Below, one piece after another: positions 52,006-60,214 of a DNA stretch of 64,000 nt; position 1 is the first letter of the stretch; every line of letters begins with the position of its first letter. The DNA comes from Paenibacillus arenilitoris (GTDB taxonomy: Bacteria > Bacillota > Bacilli > Paenibacillales > Paenibacillaceae): NCBI RefSeq assembly GCF_014705655.1, contig NZ_JACXIY010000019.1, positions 99,710-163,709 of the forward strand. Reading direction: 5' to 3'. The notes below the pieces were generated by a model, which was not told the DNA's origin, ran no database searches, and was given only the letters and a program-made list of their open reading frames with translations. Position numbers and translations under genes: made by a program.

Positions 52006-52033
52006 GCAAAAAAGGCGCCCGCGAACGGACGCC
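52006..52033 (-). terminator. Terminator of the dehydrogenase gene
   Basis: On the minus strand AGGCGTCCG pairs with CGGGCGCCT around a TTCG-type loop, with TTTTTT after it. It lies 21 bp after the dehydrogenase stop. Confidence 0.85.
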
Positions 52034-52053
52034 TGCGCTGCGCTGCATGAAGC

Positions 52054-53052
52054 TCAGTACGAGATGATCGCTCCGAGAATCCGGTCCGGCCTGGACGTAA
52101 AATCCCGGTAAATATCCGCCGCGTGAGGCAGAGACACTTGCGTCGTAATGAGCGAGCCCGCCGCTATACGCCCTTCCGACAAGAGGCGGATATATTCCCT
52201 CATATTGCGGCCTTCCGTCCATCTGACGAATCCGATCGGATAGTCGCGCCCCTCCCTTTCGTATTCCGCGTCGTACCTCCCCGGCCCACCAGCCCGGGAA
52301 ATGACGACGTCCGCTTCCTTCTTGAACATTTGGCCGCGGCTGAAATCCATCGCCATATCCCCGACGATGACGATCTTCCCGCGATCGCGGATCCAATCGA
52401 AGCTGCGATCCAGCAGCTCCTTCTGCGGGCCGGAGGCGCAATGAAGGACGGCGTCCGCGCCGATAGGATTCGTCACGCCGCCAATGGCCTCCTCCACCTC
52501 CTGGAAGCTCGCGCATACCGTAATGCCTGCCAACTCCCGAAGCGTCTTCCGCCGCTCCTCGTACAAATCGATGGCGATCACCTTAACGGCGGCGGCATGG
52601 GCGATTCGGGCGATCAGCTGGCCGATGACGCCGAGACCGACGACGATCGCGCATTCGCCGAATACGAGACCCGACTGGCGCAAGCCGTGGATGGCAATCG
52701 CGCCAAGACCGGCGGCCGAAGCCTCCTTCAGGCAGACATGGTCGGGAACGGGGGCGATCAACTGCTTGGGCACCAGCAAATATTCCGAATGGTTCACGTA
52801 CGGCGCGCCGTAGCAAGCGACCTGCTGGCCGACGCGAATATCCGTCACCCCGTCGCCGACCTCCGCCGCAATGCCGGACGCGCTGTACCCGAGCTTGCTT
52901 TGCGCCGCTCCGCTCCGATTGATGATCGTTAATTCCGTGCCGGGGCTTACCATGGAATAGCTGGTTTTCATGAGCACGTGATTCGGCTTGATGAGCGGCT
53001 TCTCGCTCTCGATAATTTGCACCTGTCGTTCGTAGGCTACGACGCTTTTCAT
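52054..53052 (-). CDS. Medium-chain zinc-type alcohol dehydrogenase family protein
   Basis: The 332-residue protein has the GroES-like N-terminal domain (LMKTSYSMVSPGTELTIINR, GYSASGIAAEVGDGVTDIRV) and a Rossmann domain with AIVVGLGVIGQLIARIAHAA. The usual catalytic zinc Cys after the first strand and the four structural Cys are not visible. It may therefore be a zinc-free or altered member, similar to the oxidoreductases with KPxxVLVKTxYSxISxGTE found in sugar and polysaccharide gene sets. ATG 53052 follows GGAGGTGCAGG. Substrate unknown. Confidence 0.85.
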   Translation of the reverse strand: MKSVVAYERQVQIIESEKPLIKPNHVLMKTSYSMVSPGTELTIINRSGAAQSKLGYSASGIAAEVGDGVTDIRVGQQVACYGAPYVNHSEYLLVPKQLIAPVPDHVCLKEASAAGLGAIAIHGLRQSGLVFGECAIVVGLGVIGQLIARIAHAAAVKVIAIDLYEERRKTLRELAGITVCASFQEVEEAIGGVTNPIGADAVLHCASGPQKELLDRSFDWIRDRGKIVIVGDMAMDFSRGQMFKKEADVVISRAGGPGRYDAEYEREGRDYPIGFVRWTEGRNMREYIRLLSEGRIAAGSLITTQVSLPHAADIYRDFTSRPDRILGAIISY

Positions 53053-53474
53053 CCTGCACCTCCATTTTCTTTTTGACAGACCTTTACGTTATGCACAACA
53101 TCTAGTTGATAATTACATTCTAATAAACAAGAAAAACGCTGTTAACAATTAAGATTACCATATGACTGCATTATATCTAATTCATAACGGATGTTCAAGA
53201 CATCGAAGGAATGAAGTCCGCGATAACAAAATACACCCCTTCGCTTGCCAAGTATAACGGCCGGCGAAAGGGCGTATTTCATTTGCATACCTCCAACAAA
53301 TACCACTCATACTAAGGATAACTTATTTTGCCAAAAGGGGTTGTGCCTTTGTATCCTCGGATGCTTCAGCTCAAGGTGCCCATGGCGCAAGGCGTACTGA
53401 TACGGTTATCCATGCTGTCTGCAACGGCAAATGCCGGAGGGGTACCAGGCGGTACTCCTCCGGCATCGTCATCG
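53053..53474. other. Intergenic region with two hairpins
   Basis: The gap is AT-rich next to the dehydrogenase promoter. A stem around 53230-53280 pairs ATACACCCCTTCGC with GCGAAAGGGCGTAT. A second, GCCGGAGGGGTACC (53433-53446) with GGTACTCCTCCGGC (53451-53464), lies right after the SRPBCC stop and is its likely terminator, though its T-run is weak. No gene is visible. Confidence 0.6.
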
Positions 53475-53918
53475 CTATGCCTCTTGCTCGAGCGATTTGC
53501 CCAGCGCATCCAGCATAGCATTCGTTCCATGCTCGCGGATCTCCGGCGTATCAAGCCCGTCGAAGAAGGCTCCTTGCTCGGTGAAGACCAGCTTCGTGCC
53601 GCCGTCGACCTTGATGAGCTCGACCGTCGTGATCGATACGGACATGCGCGTGTCGCCCGAATCCAGCGTGTAGCTGTAGACGATGCGCTGCTCCGGGACA
53701 ATCTCCTGGTAGCACACGTCAAACGTGAAGACGGGCCCCTCCGGCGGACCTCCGCGGCTGTATTCGCGTCCTCCGACGCGGAATTCGAAAATTTCGGGCT
53801 TCGAGAACCATTTTTCTTTGGCAGCTTGATCGGCCCATGCTTGGTAGACCTTCGCAGGCGTTGCGGCGTAAGTCCGCTCTACAACGAAGGTGGCGTGTTT
53901 AACGAATCGTTCGGTCAT
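53475..53918 (-). CDS. SRPBCC (AHSA1-like) protein
   Basis: The 147-residue protein has VKHATFVVERTYAATPAKVY, QAWADQAAKEKWFSKPEIFE, FRVGGREYSRGGPPEGPVFT and LVFTEQGAFFDGLDTPEIRE. The last string is typical of the AHSA1-like domain paired with regulators. ATG 53918 follows AAGGAGGAC. It is 24 bp after the MerR gene and should be co-transcribed. Ligand unknown. Confidence 0.9.
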   Translation of the reverse strand: MTERFVKHATFVVERTYAATPAKVYQAWADQAAKEKWFSKPEIFEFRVGGREYSRGGPPEGPVFTFDVCYQEIVPEQRIVYSYTLDSGDTRMSVSITTVELIKVDGGTKLVFTEQGAFFDGLDTPEIREHGTNAMLDALGKSLEQEA

Positions 53919-53942
53919 TTGTTAGTCCTCCTTAAATTTCGA

Positions 53943-54422
53943 TTATTCCTCTTCCCCGGCAAGAAAAGCGCCCAGTCCATCCAGACGGTGCTCCCAGCTT
54001 GTCCGACGCTCGACGACCAGCTTCTCGTGGCTCTTCTTCATCGCTTGCAAAAGCTCGGTGAAGTCTTCGACCGCCGGCGGCTCCTTCCCCTGCATCGACT
54101 TGGATACATGCTGAAGCTGGTCAAGGAGCGATTGCTGCAGCTTGATTTGTTCCTTGATCCGGGCGATTTGCAGGTTGACGATCTCCAGCGGGCTGAACTG
54201 TCCGTCGTTAAGAGCCGACTTGATCTCCTCCAGCGATAAGCCGAGTTCCTTCAGCGACAAAATCTGCTGCAGTCGCGACAGGTCGGCTTCATCGTACAGC
54301 CTGTGACCGGACTCCGTCTGGCCCGATGGCGCGAACAAGCCGATCTGATCGTAGAATCGCAACGTTCGCACGGTCAGCCCTGTCAGTCTGGCAAGGTCTC
54401 CCACCTTCCAATATCGTTTCAT
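53943..54422 (-). CDS. MerR-family regulator
   Basis: The 159-residue protein has the MerR N-terminal HTH and wing: WKVGDLARLTGLTVRTLRFY, DQIGLFAPSGQTESGHRLYD, LSRLQQILSLKELGLSLEEI. A long dimerisation helix follows and a short tail without a TipAS or metal-binding loop. It probably senses a hydrophobic compound, perhaps together with the SRPBCC protein. The promoter has the 19-bp spacer typical of MerR control. Confidence 0.93.
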   Translation of the reverse strand: MKRYWKVGDLARLTGLTVRTLRFYDQIGLFAPSGQTESGHRLYDEADLSRLQQILSLKELGLSLEEIKSALNDGQFSPLEIVNLQIARIKEQIKLQQSLLDQLQHVSKSMQGKEPPAVEDFTELLQAMKKSHEKLVVERRTSWEHRLDGLGAFLAGEEE

Positions 54423-54435
54423 ATGAAACTCCTTC

Positions 54436-54499
54436 GTTAGCGCTAACTGGTTACCGGTAGATAGCTTTATTATAAAAGATGACGTTACGTAAGGTGCAA
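54436..54499 (-). promoter_or_regulatory. MerR-type promoter with 19-bp spacer
   Basis: On the minus strand TTGCAC (54494-54499) and TATAAT (54469-54474) are separated by 19 bp. The spacer holds CTTACGTAACGTCA with a TTACGTAA core. This overlong spacer with a dyad is diagnostic of MerR-activated promoters. GTTAGCGCTAAC, a 12-bp palindrome, lies downstream at 54436-54447 in the leader. Confidence 0.8.
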
Positions 54500-54583
54500 C
54501 CCAAAAAATTGATTTCCCTATAAAAAAATCAGATCCAGAAACGAATCGATCGGATCGGCCGGATCTCGCTTTCGAGATGCGTT

Positions 54584-55159
54584 TTACTGCAGGTTAGGAT
54601 CGATTGAGGTCGGATGGTGATTTTCGCTAACTTCCTTGAAAAGCGTGCTTTCTTTTATAGTTGCTTCCGGTTTCAAGCCAAGTATACGTTCTAATTCTCC
54701 GATTGTAACCGGTTTGGCATGTCTCATTAATTCATATCCTACTTGACCATTAGGTTCTATTGTAGCGGTTTTAACATCGCTAATATTTTCAACACCTTTT
54801 TGTCTTAGGCGCATTTCAAGCTGGTCGACAGTCATACGAATGCCCCGAAGGTTCTTTTGCATGATTTGCCCGTTTTCAATAACGACCTTGGAGCTCCCAC
54901 TCATAAGTTTTTCGAACCAATCGAATTTTTGTTGAAAATATTCAATTATGATTAATGAAATAATGAATACCGCCGCAGAGCCGATTGCTTTCCAAAGGTG
55001 ATTATTGGCAATCGGCTGAACAATGGTCGTGCCAATCGAAATCATGATAACGGTCGTCGCTACACTCATCTGGGAGATCGATTTTCTTCCTGCTATACGC
55101 AAAAGGATCATTCCCGCTATGATCAGGACGGCGGATTTCCAAATCCAAGCTAAATCCAT
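54584..55159 (-). CDS. DUF421 (YetF-like) membrane protein
   Basis: The 191-residue protein has three N-terminal helices (WIWKSAVLIIAGMILLRIAG, ATTVIMISIGTTIVQPIANN, AAVFIISLIIIEYFQQKFDW) and a cytoplasmic domain with LMSGSSKVVIENGQIMQKNL and IRMTVDQLEMRLRQKGVENI. It is the YetF/YrbG family of Bacillales, some linked to spore membranes. ATG 55159 follows AAAGGAGTAAG. It is 18 bp after the CBO0543 gene on the same strand, probably an operon. Confidence 0.9.
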   Translation of the reverse strand: MDLAWIWKSAVLIIAGMILLRIAGRKSISQMSVATTVIMISIGTTIVQPIANNHLWKAIGSAAVFIISLIIIEYFQQKFDWFEKLMSGSSKVVIENGQIMQKNLRGIRMTVDQLEMRLRQKGVENISDVKTATIEPNGQVGYELMRHAKPVTIGELERILGLKPEATIKESTLFKEVSENHHPTSIDPNLQ

Positions 55160-55177
55160 AGGTACTTACTCCTTTCA

Positions 55178-55681
55178 TTAACCCCAATGCGGAGGAAAAA
55201 AAGCCATTAACCCCATTGCGGCAAAAACGCTTAGAACCAATGCTAAAAGCGGTCTCCTGTGGTGCAGTATAAGCATCGGAAACATGATCATGTCAAAAAC
55301 AAGCGACCACCATAAATTCCATCCGCTATTATAGGTAATCTCATGAAAGAGGTATCCAATCCATTCGACCAAGATGTAAATAAGAATCCATTTTGAAATA
55401 TGGATGAGCTTGCTTTTCAGCTTGGCTGGAAAATTTGAAAGGTAAAGCAAAGCAGAGCAAGGCATAATTACGAATAAATACAAAAGCTCATTTTGCTTGT
55501 CAAGCAGCAAAGAGGGTCTTGGATTCCAGAGAGCATCTTGTCCGTATAAAAATAAATACACGCAAGCACCTAAGGACATATAGAGCATGGTTGGGTAGTA
55601 CTTTTTCCAATTTCTCCAATCTCCCCAACGCCATACAGCCAATATCGTCCAGAGACCTATTGCAACATGCAACTTATCCAT
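55178..55681 (-). CDS. CBO0543-family membrane protein
   Basis: The 167-residue protein has five helices and the family motif WRWGDWRNWKKYYPTMLYMS near residue 17, typical of CBO0543 proteins of spore-formers, whose function is unknown. AAAAGGTGG lies directly before ATG 55681. It is followed by the DUF421 gene; both families are enriched in sporulating Firmicutes. Confidence 0.85.
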   Translation of the reverse strand: MDKLHVAIGLWTILAVWRWGDWRNWKKYYPTMLYMSLGACVYLFLYGQDALWNPRPSLLLDKQNELLYLFVIMPCSALLYLSNFPAKLKSKLIHISKWILIYILVEWIGYLFHEITYNSGWNLWWSLVFDMIMFPMLILHHRRPLLALVLSVFAAMGLMAFFPPHWG

Positions 55682-56186
55682 CCACCTTTTTTCATAATTG
55701 AAGTCCTTTAGCTTCCGTAAAGGATTTTGCAGGGAAGTTTACCCAATTGTATTATCCGCCTTTATATGCGCCAGTATGCAACGACGTCGTACAAGTCCGG
55801 TGCCGCGACTAAATGACAAGAACCCGTTTGCCCGGCGCTGCTAGTTTTGTCCATAATAGCTTGACTCTTTTTCCAACATAATGCTACAACACATTATTAC
55901 ATGAAGATCTCGATTTTTGTTTTAAAGGCTTCCAATCCTTTTAAGCTATCATCGCCATGAACGTAATCGTTGATCGATCGCAAATCATTTGAAAGTCAAC
56001 CAAATCAAGCGGTTTCCTCCTATCCTCTTTACCTTTTGAAGCAAATCAAGCTTACTGCAGGGGCCGACGTTCGGACAAAGATTTTTGTCTAAATATTTTT
56101 TTAGATCCGGTTTATAACTCGACAGAAATTCCGTAGCGAGCCTGATACAATCTAGTTAACTCTTAAAACAGTTTGGAGGGAATAGA
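55682..56186. other. 505-bp AT-rich gap with a possible gene remnant
   Basis: No convincing gene is present. On the minus strand a stretch of about 30 codons reads protein-like (NDLRSINDYVHGDDSLKGLE) up to a stop near 55900, so a decayed gene is possible. GACAAA/TTTGTC (56074-56089) is a perfect inverted repeat about 100 bp before the next gene. The promoter of the tandem small genes should lie between it and 56160, but I cannot define it. Confidence 0.4.
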
Positions 56187-56468
56187 ATGGAAACTATTTT
56201 ATTCTTTATCTTAAAACTTATGATGGTAGTCAAACGAGATATGGCCAAACAATCGGATACAAGTAAAACTGACTGTCTTGGAAGAGTCTATTCGTTCGAA
56301 GCGTACTTGGTTCAGAAGCAACCGACAACCGTCTTACCCGATAGGCAACAGAATACTATGATACCGCCGTCAGTTATCCCCATACAGAAAAGCACGCAGC
56401 GCAGCCCGCGTTCCGAATGGCAGATTTGGTGCGAGAATAATCGAATGTTATTCCAGAACTCCGCTTAA
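56187..56468 (+). CDS. 93-residue protein of unknown function, copy 1
   Basis: The protein begins METILFFILKLMMVVK (a short hydrophobic, weakly basic stretch) and has a hydrophilic body ending EWQIWCENNRMLFQNSA. It aligns over its whole length with the next gene: TILF at the start, SFE, KQ, LPxRQ, QKxxQ, WQI, LF and SA at the end are shared. Both have exactly 93 residues. TTTGGAGGGAATAG before ATG 56187 is an excellent ribosome binding site. The N-terminus is too short for a clear signal peptide. I recognise no family. Confidence 0.75.
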   Translation: METILFFILKLMMVVKRDMAKQSDTSKTDCLGRVYSFEAYLVQKQPTTVLPDRQQNTMIPPSVIPIQKSTQRSPRSEWQIWCENNRMLFQNSA

Positions 56469-56535
56469 CCGAACACGACACAATTAGTCGTTGGTGTAAT
56501 GAAGTTAACCAGATCATTTGGGAGGGATAATAACC

Positions 56536-56817
56536 ATGAAAACAATTCTTTTCTTATTATGGAATATTATGATAAGCATTAAACAAGTCGGTATTAAACT
56601 GTTTGATACGGTTACGGCATGTCTTGTTCTTATTTCTTCTTTTGAAGGGCATATGAGGATGAAACAAACGGCAGCCGCCTTGCCGAATAGGCAGATGCAA
56701 ATTTACGATAAGCCGCTGCCATTCCTCTCTTTGCAGAAAGACTCGCAAAATCGCCCGCATACGAAATGGCAGATTCGATACGAGCACCATAAATTTTTGT
56801 TCCGGAGTTCCGCTTGA
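56536..56817 (+). CDS. 93-residue protein of unknown function, copy 2
   Basis: The protein begins MKTILFLLWNIMISIKQVGI and ends KWQIRYEHHKFLFRSSA. It is about 35 percent identical by eye to the preceding protein, of equal length, and preceded by the same TTTGGGAGGGATAA site, so the pair arose by tandem duplication. The gap between them is 67 bp. A terminator follows at 56891. Retention of length, ends and RBS despite strong divergence argues that both are translated and selected. Confidence 0.75.
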   Translation: MKTILFLLWNIMISIKQVGIKLFDTVTACLVLISSFEGHMRMKQTAAALPNRQMQIYDKPLPFLSLQKDSQNRPHTKWQIRYEHHKFLFRSSA

Positions 56818-56890
56818 ACGAGCGATAGTCATCTAAAATTCACTCTCCGTCTTCATGCGCCCCGATATCCTTCCCTTTCTCTATTCCGCT

Positions 56891-56922
56891 GAAATAACGC
56901 AGCCCTCGGGCTGTGTTATTTC
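56891..56922 (+). terminator. Terminator after the tandem 93-residue genes
   Basis: GAAATAACGCAGCCC pairs with GGGCTGTGTTATTTC with one wobble, followed by GTCTCCTTTT. It lies between the small genes and the convergent WYL gene and may serve both. Confidence 0.8.
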
Positions 56923-56936
56923 GTCTCCTTTTATCC

Positions 56937-57899
56937 TTACGGATCGTATAGATGTATTCTCTGTTGCAATCCTTCTCCCATTTCTTTCGGCAGCTCCCTG
57001 ACCTTGATATCCCTACCCAGGAAAAGCAGCCAATTGGTTATTTCGTCCAGCTCTTCCGAATGGCTAACTTTGATGTGCATTTTGAGAAGGGCTCTGGTTT
57101 GGAAAGGATCGATAAAGAAGATAGAAGCTTGTAAAGGATGGTACTTTTTGAACTGGGCAATCGCTTGGGGACCAAGCTCCAGGACAAGATTGATCGCTTC
57201 CTCCTGCTTGCTTAGCTTCTCCATTATCTTTTTTCGACTTAACCTCTTATTCGTGGAGTACGGTTCTACATCGGCGAGGTGATCGACGGAAAAAATTTGT
57301 CTTTTTTCCTCGTTTAAGTCAAAGCCTTCAATCAGCCAAAAGCTTTTTTCACGATAAAGGTGCAAGAGATAAATGGGATACGACTTTATTGCGTTCCCTT
57401 CTTTGACCGTGATCAATAAGCAGCTGTCCAATAGAAGGATTTGGATAAGCTTCTCTAGTATAGGATGGGGAAGGTCCGACAGCTCCAGCAGGTCCGGATT
57501 ATTCGGGTTGGTCCCTTCAAACAGCAACATTTGATTTAAGAGAACTAAGTCATCTTGCTGGTTCTGCGAAATAAGTCCTAATAATTTCTCCGCCAACGAC
57601 TGACGGCTCTTCAGATAAGGGAGCTGTTGATTTCTTGTGGCCATAAAGGCAATAAAGAGAGCCTTAATCTCATTATCGGTAAAACGAACGGTCGGCAGGA
57701 CCGAATTATTCATGACAAAATAGCCCCCATCCCTGCCAACCTCGGCGACAAGCGGCATCCCCATGGCTTCGATTTCTCTGATATCCCTGATAGCGGTCGA
57801 ACGGGAGATGTTAAATTCCCGCATGATTTCCGAAATGGTGAAGGATGCGCGGTTGTTGATATACCGCATGATGATATTGATCCGCTCCACTTTTTTCAT
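56937..57899 (-). CDS. YafY/YobV-type WYL-domain regulator
   Basis: The 320-residue protein has an N-terminal HTH_11 (RASFTISEIMREFNISRSTA, IRDIREIEAMGMPLVAEVGR, DGGYFVM), a WYL domain (LLITVKEGNAIKSYPIYLLH) and a C-terminal extension. ATG 57899 follows GTTTAGGAGGCCGCG. It is divergent from a GyrI-like gene. In Bacillus subtilis yobV (WYL) and yobU (effector-binding domain) form the same divergent or adjacent pair, so it likely regulates the next gene. Confidence 0.9.
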   Translation of the reverse strand: MKKVERINIIMRYINNRASFTISEIMREFNISRSTAIRDIREIEAMGMPLVAEVGRDGGYFVMNNSVLPTVRFTDNEIKALFIAFMATRNQQLPYLKSRQSLAEKLLGLISQNQQDDLVLLNQMLLFEGTNPNNPDLLELSDLPHPILEKLIQILLLDSCLLITVKEGNAIKSYPIYLLHLYREKSFWLIEGFDLNEEKRQIFSVDHLADVEPYSTNKRLSRKKIMEKLSKQEEAINLVLELGPQAIAQFKKYHPLQASIFFIDPFQTRALLKMHIKVSHSEELDEITNWLLFLGRDIKVRELPKEMGEGLQQRIHLYDP

Positions 57900-58011
57900 C
57901 GCGGCCTCCTAAACAGTATCATTTTCTGACATGATTAAAGGCTATTATAAACTCAGCAAGCGAAAAGGAAAATCACTTTTAAAAAATTTTAGAAAAAGGA
58001 TGGATGAAAAA

Positions 58012-58491
58012 ATGGCAAACTATACCCTTGAAGAAAAAGAAAGCTTTACCGTTGTAGGAATGGGAACGGATCTGAAGAGCGATTATAACGACTACGCCGG
58101 CATCAACAAGGAGAAGCTGGACTTCTGGCAAGCGGTCAAACAAGATGGACGACTTGACGCTTTAAAGGCGGTAGCCGCAAATGACTACATTTTCGCCGTC
58201 AACGAAGCGGTGAATCAAAAGTTGATGCATTATGCCGGCGTCATGACGGATGCAACGTTGCCAGAAGCAACACGTGTCATTCAATTTCCTAAGGGAGAGT
58301 ACCTCGTTGTCAAAGGGGAAGCCGCGTCGGCCGATGCGCTCAGCAATACGCTGACCGGAATCGCCTTCGGTCAAGTTCTGCCGGAAGCCAAAGACTTCGC
58401 CTATGTCGGCGGACCGAACGCGACGGTCGAGATGGGGCAGCGTGACGGTCAAGTATTCGGTGAAGTGTGGATTCCCGTTGTCAGGAAATAA
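58012..58491 (+). CDS. GyrI-like effector-binding domain protein (YobU-like)
   Basis: The 159-residue protein is a stand-alone GyrI-like domain: ESFTVVGMGTDLKSDYNDYA, LPEATRVIQFPKGEYLVVKG and GQVFGEVWIPVVRK at the end. It probably binds hydrophobic small molecules and may hydrolyse or sequester them. AAAGGATGG precedes ATG 58012; ATG 58000 is in frame. It is divergent from the WYL regulator and followed after 22 bp by a frameshifted gene in the same direction. Confidence 0.88.
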   Translation: MANYTLEEKESFTVVGMGTDLKSDYNDYAGINKEKLDFWQAVKQDGRLDALKAVAANDYIFAVNEAVNQKLMHYAGVMTDATLPEATRVIQFPKGEYLVVKGEAASADALSNTLTGIAFGQVLPEAKDFAYVGGPNATVEMGQRDGQVFGEVWIPVVRK

Positions 58492-58513
58492 ACAGGATAC
58501 TGGAGGAATGGTC

Positions 58514-58977
58514 ATGTCCTACGCTGTAGATTTTAAGCAGATGTCCACGAGCGGTTTCGAATCTTCGCCTGTACAAGAAGCGCTGGCCGGATTACGCGCC
58601 AATGAAGCCCGCTACTTCATGAACAAATACAAACATGAATTTACGGTTACACCCGCTGCCGAAAGTCAGGAGACTCTTGCATACGTAAACCGGATTTTGA
58701 AGGAAGAACGGGGCATCGCATTGCGGCCAAACCTTTGGAAACGTCACGTTTTCAAGTGGAAAATATCCAGTGGGCCTTCGTCTTCTATGAAGATGGCCTA
58801 GCGGTCAACGTCATGTATACGGTGGATGACCCCAAGAAGCGCGCGGTTGGGTTTAAGCTCTCCGAGGGAATGGAAGTTCCCTTGGAGTTAGAAGGGAAGT
58901 TTAAGTTCGCCAGACAGAAGTCCAAGCTGGCTGGCACCATTCGCGGATCGTTTTTTGTGATTAAAGGGGAATATTAA
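58514..58977 (+). pseudogene. Unknown gene downstream of the YobU-like gene, frameshifted
   Basis: From ATG 58514 (GGAGGA seven bases upstream) the frame reads MSYAVDFKQMSTSGFESSPV to about 58735, where it becomes KRHVFKWKISSG and stops. The neighbouring frame continues naturally as LETSRFQVENIQWAFVFYED, then NVMYTVDDPKKRAVGFKLSE, to TAA 58975-58977. One base appears to be lost near 58725-58740. The joined protein would have about 154 residues. No slippery heptamer is visible, so programmed shifting is unlikely. Family not recognised. Confidence 0.7.
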
Positions 58978-58987
58978 GGAAGAGCAA

Positions 58988-59030
58988 AAACAGCACTTCT
59001 CTATAAAAATAGAGGGTGCTGTTCTTTTTT
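58988..59030 (+). terminator. Terminator after the frameshifted gene
   Basis: AACAGCAC and GTGCTGTT enclose CTCTAT/ATAGAG, and CTTTTTT follows. It closes the YobU-like transcription unit. Confidence 0.9.
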
Positions 59031-59129
59031 ACTTAGGGTACGGTTCTCCGCACTGTCTGTATCGCTGTTATGCCAATATCCCCGCTTCAACCAGCTTCCA
59101 GACCCCTTCAAACTCTCTTTTCCTATCAA

Positions 59130-59696
59130 TCAGTAACCACTTTTCAGCAAAGGCAGGCGAGGAAAACCAGGAGAATGCCAACAGAAGGGCATGTATAAGC
59201 CCGGTTGCGCATTCTCACGGTACCATTTTCGCAGCAGATTAATATGAGCCTGATGATAACGGCTATGGTCCGCCATATGCCACAATCCCCAGCGAATGGT
59301 CGCCCGCTTCTCATTGTCATGACCGAAGGTGACGACTTTATCGAGATCGGCATCCTTTAATTGCGTACAGGTCTCCTTCAGCATGGTTAACACGTCTTCA
59401 TAATCAGACATCAGCGTGTTCAAGGATTGGCCCTGTACCATCGGAAGCCTGTTACTGGCATCGATCATGGGGCCGTGTCGTTCCTTTAGCGCCTGCGGAA
59501 GCGGCTCCCCTTTCATTCGATAGATCCAATTCAGATCCACATACAGGATATGCTTGATTAATTGTGCGGTACTATTCGAGTTATTCCGGGGACCCCTGTA
59601 ATCCACTTCATCCTGCGACATGCCGGACGTGATTGCTTGCAGTCGCTGACTGTTTTCTTTCACCGCGGAATATAACATGCCGGCAATGGGCGACAT
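59130..59696 (-). CDS. DinB-family protein
   Basis: The 188-residue protein is a four-helix-bundle DinB member: NSTAQLIKHILYVDLNWIYR and HMADHSRYHQAHINLLRKWY provide His residues that bind a metal in this fold. Some members use bacillithiol as cofactor. ATG 59696 follows AAGGAGAAGCC; the upstream in-frame ATG is weaker. Substrate unknown. Confidence 0.85.
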   Translation of the reverse strand: MSPIAGMLYSAVKENSQRLQAITSGMSQDEVDYRGPRNNSNSTAQLIKHILYVDLNWIYRMKGEPLPQALKERHGPMIDASNRLPMVQGQSLNTLMSDYEDVLTMLKETCTQLKDADLDKVVTFGHDNEKRATIRWGLWHMADHSRYHQAHINLLRKWYRENAQPGLYMPFCWHSPGFPRLPLLKSGY

Positions 59697-59754
59697 ACTG
59701 GCTTCTCCTTGTAGGTCGAACACCTTAGCGCTTCCTCCTTCCGCACCTTATCAT

Positions 59755-60204
59755 TCAATCGGTGCCCTCATGCTTCAATGATTCCATTGATGCCTGATAG
59801 GTTTTTAATTTATTTTGAGCCCGCCGATACATCATATAATCAAATAAATTTGCTATACAGATCATACCGAGCACGATCAGTAAGATGGGCATGAACTCCC
59901 GCTTGCTCTCCATTTCGCTGCTTGTGATCATGTATAAGGCTGCCATTATAATCGTTGCAACGACCAATGCAATCAAGTTGTTCATAAAGAAGTACGTTCG
60001 GGCGTTGGCCATACGAATCGGGAGGATGGAGGTTAGCCATTCCGTAACGAGTCCGATAAGGAAGCCTACGCTTCCGCTCGCTAATACCGTCAAAACTTGA
60101 TATTCGAACAGCATATCCGAATGGTCAAACAACTGTAGGATCACGCCGATGAAGAGACCTAGAAAAAACGATTTTACGCAATTTTCGAAATGAATTTTCT
60201 CCAT
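59755..60204 (-). CDS. DUF3021 membrane protein
   Basis: The 149-residue protein has four helices (SFFLGLFIGVILQLF, VLTVLASGSVGFLIGLVTEW, NNLIALVVATIIMAALYMIT, MPILLIVLGMICIANLFDYM) and a basic cytoplasmic tail. DUF3021 proteins are nearly always next to a LytTR gene. It is 10 bp downstream of one here and probably antagonises or tethers that regulator. ATG 60204 follows ATAGGAGAACC. Confidence 0.88.
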   Translation of the reverse strand: MEKIHFENCVKSFFLGLFIGVILQLFDHSDMLFEYQVLTVLASGSVGFLIGLVTEWLTSILPIRMANARTYFFMNNLIALVVATIIMAALYMITSSEMESKREFMPILLIVLGMICIANLFDYMMYRRAQNKLKTYQASMESLKHEGTD

Positions 60205-60214
60205 GCCGGTTCTC

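Noticed and set aside
58720..58745. Programmed -1 frameshift
   Set aside because: There is no X-XXY-YYZ slippery heptamer in the right frame and no clear downstream pseudoknot.
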